Under the pieces are notes generated by a model. The model did not search any database. It had not been told where the DNA came from and saw nothing but the letters and a program-made list of their open reading frames with translations. From the NCBI GenBank assembly GCA_046565865.1, contig JBKHXU010000127.1, positions 1 to 14,541 on the forward strand: a stretch of 14,541 bases of DNA, written 5' to 3'. Positions 7,044-13,792 of the stretch are shown one piece after another. Position 1 is the stretch's first letter. Every line of letters starts with the position of its first letter. The DNA is from JBKHXU01 sp046565865 (lineage in GTDB: Bacteria; Pseudomonadota; Gammaproteobacteria; Acidiferrobacterales; Sulfurifustaceae). The translations under genes and the position numbers were made by a program.

Positions 7044-7119
7044 TGGTGGGCCGTGGAGGATTTGAACCTCCGACCAACTGGTTAAAAGCCAGCTGCTCTA
7101 CCGACTGAGCTAACGGCCC
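7044..7119 (-). tRNA. tRNA-Lys, anticodon TTT
   Basis: The 76-base gene folds fully. The acceptor stem GGGCCGT/ACGGCCC is perfect, the D stem is GCTC/GAGC, and the T stem is GGAGG/CCTCC with the TTCAAAT loop. The anticodon stem has loop CTTTTAA, which gives anticodon TTT at plus positions 7084-7086. The discriminator is A and the 3' CCA is encoded. It has its own promoter just upstream. In many gammaproteobacteria a tRNA-Lys lies downstream of the tol-pal/que cluster, as here. Confidence 0.97.
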
Positions 7120-7143
7120 GCGGGGGAATTGAAAAGAGGCGCG

Positions 7144-7172
7144 ATTATCGAGGTGAGTGGATAGCGTGTCAA
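7144..7172 (-). promoter_or_regulatory. Sigma70 promoter of tRNA-Lys
   Basis: On the minus strand TTGACA (7167-7172) and GATAAT (7144-7149) are separated by exactly 17 bases. This is a perfect -35 and a 5-of-6 -10. A GC-rich stretch (CGCGCC) follows the -10, the discriminator type linked to stringent control of stable RNA genes. The expected start of transcription is about 18 bases before the tRNA. Confidence 0.85.
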
Positions 7173-7174
7173 AC

Positions 7175-7201
7175 AACGAGGGCCCGTTTCGGGCCCTCGT
7201 T
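7175..7201 (-). terminator. Intrinsic terminator after the yedE gene
   Basis: A 12-base-pair perfect hairpin (AACGAGGGCCCG, loop of 3, CGGGCCCTCGTT) begins 8 bases past the yedE stop. On the minus strand it is followed by a T-rich tail (TTGTTT). The first bases of the tRNA promoter's -35 lie within that tail. Read in the other direction, the hairpin has a shorter T tail (GTTTC). Confidence 0.85.
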
Positions 7202-7208
7202 TCTGGCA

Positions 7209-8417
7209 CTATGCCGTGGTGGTCTTGGCCGCCGGCAGCAATCGCAGGTCGGCGAGGCCGAGGCGCAGCGAGCGCCAGAAGCCTTGCTCGTCCATCATGT
7301 AGTACTGCACCTTCATGGTGAGGGCGCTGCCGAACAGAATGGCGAGGAAGGTCAGAATGGAGCCGAGGGCAAGGGTCGAAATGCCGGTGACGCCTTGGCC
7401 GATGGTGCAACCCATCGACAACACGCCGCCGACGCCCATCAGCACACCGCCGACCGCATGCGCCACGAAGTCCTGGAACGACGCAAACCACTCGAAGCGG
7501 AACTTGCGCGTGACGATCGCGTACAGGAACGATCCGACGATCACCCCGGCCAGCGCCATGATGCCGAAGTTAAGCAGCGCAAAATTGCCGGGCTCAAGCG
7601 CTAGACGCGCGGCATCACCCATCGGGCTGATGAACGTATACGACTGGGTCGCCACGCGCAGCGGCGGGTTGTCCGCCATCTCGAAGTTAACAAACTCCAT
7701 CCATGCCTTCCCCCACGGCCCGCCGGTAATCCACCAACCCGCCACCACCGCGAGACCAATTACGCTCCCGCCGAGGATCGCATCGGAGCTGCTACGGAAA
7801 TCTTTAGACTTGAAAACGTAGAACAACACGCCGGCCGCGAGAATGAGACCGATCGCGAGATGCAGACTGGCGGTATTTTCCATTTTGAGCAGGCCGCCGA
7901 TGATCGCGCCCAGCTCCTGACTTTGGATCCCGCGCGCCTGCAAATCGATGACGGTCGGTTGGATCCAGCTCATGAACGCAGTATTGAAGAAGTCGGTCCA
8001 GAGCATGATATAAGCCGCAGGCGCCGCGAACACGACCAGCAACACCAAGGATTTCAGGTTGCCGCCGCCGATGCGCACAAACGTCTTGTTGCCGCAGCCG
8101 CTGCCGAGCGTCATGCCGATCCCGAACAGGACGCCGCCGAGCAGGTAGCGCACCCACGCGAAACTCGCGGTGCGGTACGGCGGGAAGGTATCGCTGGCGC
8201 CGATGGTCAGGATGCCGCTCGCCTCGAGCCCGAGTACCCCGAGCAGCGCCACCGCGATCGCGAACAGCCACGCGCGTAGCCGGGTGCTGTCGCCGATATT
8301 CACGACGTCCGAGACCGCGCCCATCGTGCAGAAGTTGGTCTTGTTGGCCACAGCGCCCATCACGATCGCGATGAGAAACACCGACAGCAAGACCTGCGTG
8401 TGAATCGTAAAAGCCAT
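7209..8417 (-). CDS. YeeE/YedE-family sulfur-compound transporter
   Basis: This family comprises inner-membrane channels or permeases for sulfur compounds (thiosulfate for the TsuA/YeeE branch); some relatives are linked with selenium. The protein has 402 residues and many hydrophobic segments. Three conserved cysteine motifs are visible: NKTNFCTMGA (Cys30), GMTLGSGCGNKTFVRIGGGN (Cys108) and LSMGCTIGQGVTG (Cys337). The length is close to E. coli YedE (about 400) and longer than YeeE (about 350). The start is ATG 8415-8417, with AGGTG 4 bases upstream. Its usual partner, a small TusA-like sulfur carrier (YeeD/YedF/TsuB), is not encoded beside it. It follows queC by 87 bases and ends at a strong terminator. 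The substrate is not determined. Confidence 0.88.
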   Translation of the reverse strand: MAFTIHTQVLLSVFLIAIVMGAVANKTNFCTMGAVSDVVNIGDSTRLRAWLFAIAVALLGVLGLEASGILTIGASDTFPPYRTASFAWVRYLLGGVLFGIGMTLGSGCGNKTFVRIGGGNLKSLVLLVVFAAPAAYIMLWTDFFNTAFMSWIQPTVIDLQARGIQSQELGAIIGGLLKMENTASLHLAIGLILAAGVLFYVFKSKDFRSSSDAILGGSVIGLAVVAGWWITGGPWGKAWMEFVNFEMADNPPLRVATQSYTFISPMGDAARLALEPGNFALLNFGIMALAGVIVGSFLYAIVTRKFRFEWFASFQDFVAHAVGGVLMGVGGVLSMGCTIGQGVTGISTLALGSILTFLAILFGSALTMKVQYYMMDEQGFWRSLRLGLADLRLLPAAKTTTA

Positions 8418-8437
8418 AGGGCACCTGTAGGATAAGC

Positions 8438-8452
8438 GGGAAGAGACTTCCC
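8438..8452. promoter_or_regulatory. Perfect palindrome in the yedE leader
   Basis: GGGAAG-AGA-CTTCCC is a 6-3-6 inverted repeat, 20 bases upstream of the yedE start and between queC and yedE. It could be an operator or a leader hairpin. It lacks a T-tail on either strand, so it is unlikely to be a terminator. A possible -10 (TAAAAT, 8463-8468, minus strand) lies just upstream, without a good -35. Confidence 0.4.
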
Positions 8453-8504
8453 AAACCGGCTTATTTTAGACAAATCGCCCCGGGTAACACTACTACTCCG
8501 ATGC

Positions 8505-9197
8505 TTATGTTCGGTAAGGCGTAGGATCGGGCACGCCGGCGGCGGCGAAACCCTCGGCCCGCAACCGGCACGAGTCGCACCGTCCGCAGGCGCGGCCCTC
8601 GCCATCGGGGTCGTAGCACGACAGCGTATGGGCGTAGTCCACACCCAGTTCCGTGCCGCGGCGAATGATATCGGCCTTGCTCCAGCTGATGAGCGGTGCG
8701 CGGATCTCAATCCGACCCCCCTCGACACCCGCGCGGGTGGCGACATCGGCCAGTTGTTGAAATGCCGCGATGAACGCCGGGCGGCAGTCCGGATAGCCGG
8801 AATAGTCGACCGCATTTGCGCCGATATAGATCGCGCGCGCCCCCAGCACCTCGGCCCAACCGAGCGCCACCGCCAAAAACACGGTATTGCGTGCCGGGAC
8901 ATAGGTCGCGGGAATGCCGGCGCTCGCGAGCTGCGGTACCGCGATGGCCGGATCGGTCAGCGCCGAGCCGCCCATCCAACCGACCTCCAGCGCCACCACG
9001 CGATGCGCGCACGCACCGAGCGCGCGGGCCACGCGGCGCGCCGCGGCGAGCTCGAGCCGATGGCGCTGACCGTAGTCGAACGTGAGTGCGTAACAATCGC
9101 CGACCTCGCGGCGCGCGAGCGCCAATGTCGTGGCCGAATCGAGCCCGCCGGACAGCAGCACGACGGCGCGTCGTGCGTCAGCGCCCGGGTTCGCCAT
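8505..9197 (-). CDS. queC: 7-cyano-7-deazaguanine synthase
   Basis: QueC converts 7-carboxy-7-deazaguanine to preQ0 with ATP and ammonia, in the queuosine pathway in the cytoplasm. The 230-residue length is normal for the family. The ATP PP-loop motif is at the N-terminus (VVLLSGGLDSAT, about residues 11-22). The zinc-binding cysteines are near the C-terminus in SCYDPDGEGRACGRCDSC. The start chosen is ATG 9195-9197 (MANPGADARRAVVLLSGG), which places the PP-loop at its usual distance. The open frame extends 39 codons upstream, but that part is the queE coding sequence read in another frame. The gene overlaps queE by 20 bases and has no clear Shine-Dalgarno, so it is probably translationally coupled. 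Confidence 0.96.
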   Translation of the reverse strand: MANPGADARRAVVLLSGGLDSATTLALARREVGDCYALTFDYGQRHRLELAAARRVARALGACAHRVVALEVGWMGGSALTDPAIAVPQLASAGIPATYVPARNTVFLAVALGWAEVLGARAIYIGANAVDYSGYPDCRPAFIAAFQQLADVATRAGVEGGRIEIRAPLISWSKADIIRRGTELGVDYAHTLSCYDPDGEGRACGRCDSCRLRAEGFAAAGVPDPTPYRT

Positions 9198-9864
9198 GCC
9201 ACAGCAGCTTGTGCAACTGCACCTGCATCCGCACCGCCAGCCGGTCTTGCAGCATCCATTCGGCCAGCGTCGTCGGATCGAGCGCCCCGTGCACCGGCGA
9301 ATACAACACCTCACAGCGGTCGAGCAGCGCGTGTGCGTGCACCTGCTTCGTGCTCCACTCGTAATCCGCGCGATCGCCGATGACGAATTTCACCTGATCG
9401 TGCCGGCGCAGCAGCGCGACATTCTCGTAACGATTGCGATCGCACTCGCCCGAGCTCGGCGTCTTCAAGTCCATCACCACGCTCACGCGCGGGTCGATAT
9501 CGGCGATATCGAGCGCGCCGCTCGTTTCCAGGGAGACCTCATACCCGCAATCGCATAGGCGTATCAATAGTGCGCGGCAACCCGGTTGCGCGAGCGGCTC
9601 GCCACCGGTGACGGTCACGAAGCGCGGCGCGTACTCGGCAACGCGCGCCAAAATGACATCAAACGTCAGCCACTCGCCCCCGTGGAACGCATACGTGGTA
9701 TCGCAATACCCGCAGCGCAGCGGACAGCCGGTGAGGCGCACGAACACGGTCGGAAACCCGACCGTGCGGGCCTCGCCCTGTAGCGAGTGAAAAATTTCGG
9801 TGATGCGTAAGCGCTCCGCCGGCGCTGCCGATGGATGACGCTCGATAGGGGAAGCCGCACGCAC
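9178..9864 (-). CDS. queE: 7-carboxy-7-deazaguanine synthase (radical SAM)
   Basis: QueE rearranges 6-carboxy-tetrahydropterin to 7-carboxy-7-deazaguanine, the step before QueC. The radical-SAM cluster motif Cx3Cx2C is visible in GCPLRCGYCDTTYAF (Cys47, Cys51, Cys54 from this start). TEIFHSLQGEARTVGFPTVFVRL before it is the standard QueE N-terminal block. TGGEPLAQPG is the SAM-binding GGE motif. The start is uncertain. GTG 9862-9864 (228 residues) is preferred because an upstream TTG at 9895-9897 (239 residues) abuts a TATAAT box, and the family usually begins close to the TEIF block. Neither candidate has a good Shine-Dalgarno. The gene lies downstream of cpoB and overlaps queC. Confidence 0.93.
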   Translation of the reverse strand: MRAASPIERHPSAAPAERLRITEIFHSLQGEARTVGFPTVFVRLTGCPLRCGYCDTTYAFHGGEWLTFDVILARVAEYAPRFVTVTGGEPLAQPGCRALLIRLCDCGYEVSLETSGALDIADIDPRVSVVMDLKTPSSGECDRNRYENVALLRRHDQVKFVIGDRADYEWSTKQVHAHALLDRCEVLYSPVHGALDPTTLAEWMLQDRLAVRMQVQLHKLLWHGEPGR

Positions 9865-9896
9865 GCTAGAAAATCCGGGTAACCGCGAGGCCGGCA

Positions 9897-9902
9897 ATTA
9901 TA
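9897..9902 (-). promoter_or_regulatory. Possible -10 element upstream of queE
   Basis: A perfect TATAAT on the minus strand lies between cpoB and queE, 32 bases before the preferred queE start. No acceptable -35 is found at 16-18 bases and there is no extended -10. It may be a weak queE-queC promoter or chance. Confidence 0.3.
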
Positions 9903-9936
9903 GCGCGGCGAGGGACGACAAGGGGGAGGGAACGGG

Positions 9937-10716
9937 TTAGCGGGTTTCTTTCGCCATTTTGGCGAGGCGCGCCTCGGCCGATTTCGCCGCCGGGGTATTC
10001 GGGTAGCGGCTCGTCACTTGGTTCAGGGTCTCGCGCGCCTTATCGAAGGCGCCAAGCTCGTAGTGACTGAATCCGATCTTAAGCAGCGCGTCGGGCGTTT
10101 TCGGACTGTCGGGATAGCGGCTCAAGACCTTTTCGAACTCGTCCCGTGCCACTTTGTAGTTGTGCGTTACGTATGCGGCCTCCGCGATCCAGTACTGCGC
10201 ATTGTCCGCCAGCGCACTCTTCGGGTGGCGCGCGATGAAATCGCGAAATCCGGCGGCGGCTCGCTCGTACTGCCCCTGTTTCATGAGCGCAAACGCCGCC
10301 TCGTATGCCTGCTGCTCACTCCCGCTCGGCGGCGCCGAAACACCTCCGCTACTGATGGGCGGCGTGACAATGGTCGTGGGCCCCGAGCTCGGCGACGTGC
10401 CCGCCGCGGCGGGCGCGCGGCGCTCGATGGCTTGCAAACGCTGATCGACGTCGCTGATGGCATCGCGCTGTCGGCTCTTGAGGCGTTCGAGCTCGTGGCC
10501 CTGGACCTCGAGCTGACCGCGCAACTGGCGCACTTCGTTCTGTAGTGCATCGAGCTGCGACATCACGTCGAGCAACGCCTCGCGCGTCGGCGCTACGGGT
10601 GACGCGATGCCTGCCTGTGGCCGCACGGTGCGTCGATCCGGCAGCGGCTCGGCCGCATGCGCCGCGACTGCGGCGCATGCGGTGCCGCACAGCATCAAAC
10701 GCACCACCGCTCGCAT
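9937..10716 (-). CDS. cpoB: Cell division coordinator CpoB (YbgF)
   Basis: CpoB is a periplasmic protein that links Tol-Pal with septal peptidoglycan synthesis (PBP1B/LpoB in E. coli). The 259 residues are close to the E. coli length (about 263). A signal peptide ends at about AAHA, residue 21. A coiled-coil trimerisation region follows (about 45-95, SQLDALQNEVRQLRGQLEVQ onward). A Pro/Ser/Gly linker leads to a C-terminal TPR domain (about 130-259) with YEAAFALMKQGQYERAAAGF and ALLKIGFSHYELGAFDKA as clear repeats. ATG 10714-10716 starts two bases after the pal stop. No Shine-Dalgarno is visible, so coupling to pal is likely. Confidence 0.95.
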   Translation of the reverse strand: MRAVVRLMLCGTACAAVAAHAAEPLPDRRTVRPQAGIASPVAPTREALLDVMSQLDALQNEVRQLRGQLEVQGHELERLKSRQRDAISDVDQRLQAIERRAPAAAGTSPSSGPTTIVTPPISSGGVSAPPSGSEQQAYEAAFALMKQGQYERAAAGFRDFIARHPKSALADNAQYWIAEAAYVTHNYKVARDEFEKVLSRYPDSPKTPDALLKIGFSHYELGAFDKARETLNQVTSRYPNTPAAKSAEARLAKMAKETR

Positions 10717-10718
10717 GG

Positions 10719-11246
10719 TTAGCGGTAGCTGATCTCAACGCGACGATTCTGGCGCCATGCCGACTCGTCGTGCCCCGATGCCACCGGCTTCTCCTCGCCG
10801 TAGGAGGTGGTGCTAATGCGGTTGCCGGCGACACCCAACGCCCGCATCACGCGCTCGACTGCCTGCGCGCGCCGTTCGCCGAGCGCCAGGTTGTATTCGC
10901 GTGTGCCACGCTCGTCGGCGTGGCCTTCGAGATGCACCTTGACGCCGGCGTTGCTGGCGAGGTGCGCCGCGTGCGCTTCAACGATAGCGCGGTTCTCGTC
11001 GTCGAGCGTGCTGCTGTCGAATGCGAAATACACACGCTTCTTGGCAAGCAGCGCGGCGCGATCGCCGCCACCCGGTATCGCCCCGGCCTCGGTGCTACCG
11101 CTCTCCGGCAGGCCCGAGGTCCCGGCACTACCCCCCGCGCGGTCGTCGACCGGCGCGCCGGTGCGGGTCTGAGAAGCGCACCCGACAAGAGTGGCCGCAC
11201 ACAACAAAACAATGGCCATGTGAGTCTTAATATGGGTTATCGACAT
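10719..11246 (-). CDS. pal: Peptidoglycan-associated outer-membrane lipoprotein Pal
   Basis: Pal anchors the outer membrane to peptidoglycan and binds TolB. The 175 residues match the family (E. coli about 173). The signal peptide ends in TLVGC, with Cys23 as the lipidation site. A Gly/Ser-rich linker leads to the OmpA-like domain, which contains VYFAFDSSTL, the Pal signature HLEGHADERGTREYNLALGE and a C-terminal RRVEISYR. The start ATG 11244-11246 is set by AAGGAG, 7 bases upstream. In-frame ATGs further up (such as 11271-11273) lie inside tolB and have no ribosome binding site. Confidence 0.97.
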   Translation of the reverse strand: MSITHIKTHMAIVLLCAATLVGCASQTRTGAPVDDRAGGSAGTSGLPESGSTEAGAIPGGGDRAALLAKKRVYFAFDSSTLDDENRAIVEAHAAHLASNAGVKVHLEGHADERGTREYNLALGERRAQAVERVMRALGVAGNRISTTSYGEEKPVASGHDESAWRQNRRVEISYR

Positions 11247-11250
11247 GCCT

Positions 11251-12579
11251 TTACTCCTTATATTGAAGTTCATGATTGTAGGGCGACCACGCCGGCTCGC
11301 GCACATCCCCCTCTTCTTCGCGGAACAACTGCCGCACCCTTCCGTCGGCGGAGACGGAGGCCAACACACCTCGGCCACGCAGCTCCGAGGCGTACAAAAT
11401 CATGCGCCCGTTGGGCGCGAACGTCGGCGACTCATCGAGCGGCGTCTCGGTCAGCACGTTCAGCGTGCCGTCGTCGACCTTCAGCGTCGCAATGTGGAAC
11501 CGGCCTTGATCGCCGCTCACCAGCGTCAGCATCTTGCCGTCCGGCGCGAACGACGCCCGCGCATTGTAATCGCCCTCGAACGTCAGCCGTTGCGCCGCGC
11601 CGCCGTCGGCGCTCATGCGGTAGATCTGCGGCCGCCCGGCCCGATCCGACGTGAATACGAGCGAGCGGCCATCTGGCGCCCATGCCGGCTCGGTATCGAT
11701 GGCGCCGTCATAGGTGAGGCGCCGCAGCTCGCGCGTTCCGAGCGTATACAGATAAATCTCGGCGTTGCCATCCTTCGACAGCGCCAGCGCCAGCCGCTTC
11801 CCGTCCGGCGACCATGCCGGCGCGCCGTTGATGCCTTTGAACTCCGCGATCAGCTCGCGCCGGCCGTCGGCCAATACCTGTACGTAAATCTTGGGCCGCC
11901 GATCCTCGAACGAAACGTAGGCGATGCGCTTGCCGTCTGGTGACCACGCCGGCGACAACAATGGCTCGGCCGAACGCACCACGGTACGTGGATTGTAGCC
12001 GTCGGCGTCGGCAACTTGCAGCTTATATACCGCGTTTTTCGCGCCTTCCTTCGTAATATAAGCGATTCGGGTGTTAAATGCGCCCGGCTCGCCCGTCAAT
12101 TTCTCGTAGACGACATCGGCGATCTGGTGCGCCACCGCCCGCAGCCGGTCGGCACCGACGGTGTAGCGAAAACCGGCGAGTTGCGCCTGCTTGAAAACAT
12201 CGTAGAGGCGAAACTGGACCTGATAGCGGCCGGGCGCGATCAGGGTGACGCTGCCGATGACCAGCGCCTCCGCCTTGACGATACGCCAGTCCTTGAACAC
12301 GACGTCTTTATCGTCCTGCGGGTGGGAGACGAAATCCTTCTGTGGAATCGCAGTAAAGCGGCCACTGCGCAGCAGATCGGCCTGGACGATCTCGCCGACG
12401 GCCTGCGGCGGCCGACCTTGTCCCCGCCAGCCGAAGGGCACAACCGCGATCGGAATACCGGTGTCGGCGCCCTTGGTGATCTCGATGGTGAGCACGGCGC
12501 GCGCCGGCGCCGTGTACAACGACAGCAGCAACAGGCACGCCGATATCCGTAACCAAAGTTTAGCGACTGAGTGCATCAT
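11251..12579 (-). CDS. tolB: Tol-Pal system protein TolB
   Basis: TolB is the periplasmic beta-propeller that shuttles between TolA and Pal. The 442 residues begin with a signal peptide ending TAPARA (about residue 29). The N-terminal domain starts VLTIEITKGADTGIPIAVVPF. Five or six WD40-like blades of the PAWSPDGKRIAYVS type follow. The protein ends in EPAWSPY plus eight further residues (NHELQYKE). TolB of E. coli ends almost directly after this motif, so the tail is an extension that overlaps the pal ribosome binding site. ATG 12577-12579 overlaps the tolA stop as ATGA. A second ATG at 12574-12576 is better spaced from GGA (6 bases), so the true start may be one codon later. The open frame runs 64 codons further up, into tolA; that part is not real. 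Confidence 0.96.
   Translation of the reverse strand: MMHSVAKLWLRISACLLLLSLYTAPARAVLTIEITKGADTGIPIAVVPFGWRGQGRPPQAVGEIVQADLLRSGRFTAIPQKDFVSHPQDDKDVVFKDWRIVKAEALVIGSVTLIAPGRYQVQFRLYDVFKQAQLAGFRYTVGADRLRAVAHQIADVVYEKLTGEPGAFNTRIAYITKEGAKNAVYKLQVADADGYNPRTVVRSAEPLLSPAWSPDGKRIAYVSFEDRRPKIYVQVLADGRRELIAEFKGINGAPAWSPDGKRLALALSKDGNAEIYLYTLGTRELRRLTYDGAIDTEPAWAPDGRSLVFTSDRAGRPQIYRMSADGGAAQRLTFEGDYNARASFAPDGKMLTLVSGDQGRFHIATLKVDDGTLNVLTETPLDESPTFAPNGRMILYASELRGRGVLASVSADGRVRQLFREEEGDVREPAWSPYNHELQYKE
11254..11259 (-). promoter_or_regulatory. Ribosome binding site of pal inside the end of tolB
   Basis: AAGGAG on the minus strand forms the last codons of tolB (AAG GAG TAA) and sits 7 bases before the pal ATG. 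It decides the pal start and couples the two genes closely. Confidence 0.8.
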
Positions 12580-13379
12580 GCTTCCGGGTTGAATAAAAAC
12601 TCGATTTCGCGAAAGTAATCGAATATATCCGGGTCCGGCGGCAGCGGCAGCGGCGCCGCCTTGTAAACCGCGTTCTCGACCGAACGATCGAAGACGGGAT
12701 CGCCGCTCGATCGCACCACCTGCGCCTGCAACACCTCGCCGCCGGGCACCAGGCGCACGCGTACCACGCATTTTAATCCGGACTTCGTCCCCGCCGGTCG
12801 ATTCCAGTTGCGGCTGACTTTCTGGCGAATCAACGCCTTGTACTTGTCCGCCTCGCTCGCCGCGCGCGCCGCCCGTGCCGCCTCCGCGCGGGCGCGCTCC
12901 TCGGCCGCGATCTGCTGCTTGAGCGATTCCTCAGCGGCCCGTCGCCGCTCGGCCTCCTCCTGCTTGCGGCGCTCGGCCTCGGCGCGCCGCTGCGCTTCTT
13001 CTTGCTTGCGCTTGGCCTCCGCCTGGCGCTTCTTCTCTGCCTCTTCCCTCTGCTTTTGTGCCAGGCGCCGCTGCTCTTCCGCCTGGCGCGCCTCCTGCTC
13101 CTTGCGCGCCTGCTCGGCGCGCTGACGTTCCGCCGCTTCGCGCTTGCGCGCCTCTTCCTGCTTGCGCCGCTCTTCCGCCTGCCGCTTTTCTTCTTCTTGG
13201 ATACGCTTCTGCGGGTCTTCGACCGCGACCGCTTGCACAGGTTTCCCTTTGGTCAGCGGCAACTCGCCGCCGCTGAAGCGAAAACCGACCACGAGGAGCC
13301 CAACGATGCCAAGATGCACCAACACGGCGTATACAAACGCCCGGTAGCGACCGGGGGCGCGCGGCCGCCTCGGCGTCAC
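12576..13379 (-). CDS. tolA: Tol-Pal inner-membrane protein TolA
   Basis: TolA spans the periplasm and carries proton-motive-force energy from TolQ-TolR to TolB-Pal. The 267 residues contain one N-terminal membrane helix (about 13-35, FVYAVLVHLGIVGLLVVGF, with the conserved histidine). A long Lys/Glu/Arg/Ala/Gln-rich helical domain follows (about 55-180), then the C-terminal TonB-like domain (KYKALIRQKVSRNWNRP onward, with YFREIEFLF at the end). The helical region is much shorter than in E. coli TolA (421 residues in total), which is common outside enterobacteria. The start is GTG 13377-13379, overlapping the tolR stop as GTGA, with GAGG about 10 bases upstream. Confidence 0.95.
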   Translation of the reverse strand: MTPRRPRAPGRYRAFVYAVLVHLGIVGLLVVGFRFSGGELPLTKGKPVQAVAVEDPQKRIQEEEKRQAEERRKQEEARKREAAERQRAEQARKEQEARQAEEQRRLAQKQREEAEKKRQAEAKRKQEEAQRRAEAERRKQEEAERRRAAEESLKQQIAAEERARAEAARAARAASEADKYKALIRQKVSRNWNRPAGTKSGLKCVVRVRLVPGGEVLQAQVVRSSGDPVFDRSVENAVYKAAPLPLPPDPDIFDYFREIEFLFNPEA

Positions 13380-13789
13380 GAGCGCGATGCCTCAGTGATG
13401 AGGCCGACGCTCGGCGCCCCCGCGGACTGCAACAACGCCATGGCCTTCACCACCTGGCCATAGCTCACGTTGCGGTCACCGCGGATCACCACCGGCGTCT
13501 TCGGACGCGCGCGCAATATCGCGGCGACCTTGCGCCGTAGCTCATCGGCGCCAATGCGGCGGTCGTCGAGATAGTACCGGCCTTGGCGATCGACGGTGAC
13601 AACCAACGTCTCGCGGTCCTGCACGTCAATCGGCTTGGCGCTCGATTGCGGCAAATCCACCTGCACGCCCTGCGTCAGCAAGGGTGCTGTGATCATGAAA
13701 ATCACGAGCAGCACTAGCGTGACATCAATGTATGGTACCACGTTGATTTCGCTCATCAGGCGCCGACGGCGTTGGCGATAGGGCTGCAT
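13376..13789 (-). CDS. tolR: Tol-Pal system protein TolR (ExbD/TolR family)
   Basis: TolR forms the proton-driven motor with TolQ in the inner membrane. The 137 residues show a short cytoplasmic basic start, one membrane helix with the proton-carrying aspartate (PYIDVTLVLLVIFMITAPLL, Asp22) and a periplasmic domain with the family block VVIRGDRNVSYGQVVKAMALLQSAG. The start is ATG 13787-13789, three bases after the tolQ stop. A second ATG at residue 12 (MSEINVVPYIDV) would drop the basic RRRR segment and is less likely. Confidence 0.96.
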   Translation of the reverse strand: MQPYRQRRRRLMSEINVVPYIDVTLVLLVIFMITAPLLTQGVQVDLPQSSAKPIDVQDRETLVVTVDRQGRYYLDDRRIGADELRRKVAAILRARPKTPVVIRGDRNVSYGQVVKAMALLQSAGAPSVGLITEASRS

Positions 13790-13792
13790 CGT

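Noticed and set aside
5778..7085. 435-codon plus-strand frame overlapping lplT
   Set aside because: It is an arginine-rich shifted frame. LplT in the other frame has clear membrane segments, a Shine-Dalgarno and family motifs.
6745..7491. Long minus-strand frame crossing the tRNA, containing PLAQSVEQLAFNQLVGGSNPPRP
   Set aside because: That peptide is a well-known artefact of translating a tRNA gene. The rest of the frame is antisense to lplT or a shifted frame of yedE.
10545..11654. 369-codon plus-strand frame opposite cpoB, pal and tolB
   Set aside because: It crosses three convincing genes on the other strand and has no recognisable motifs and an Arg/Ala-biased composition.
12840..13230. 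Low-complexity repeats in the middle of tolA, considered as a repeat array
   Set aside because: They are the normal Lys/Glu/Arg/Ala/Gln helical domain of TolA and vary freely at the DNA level.
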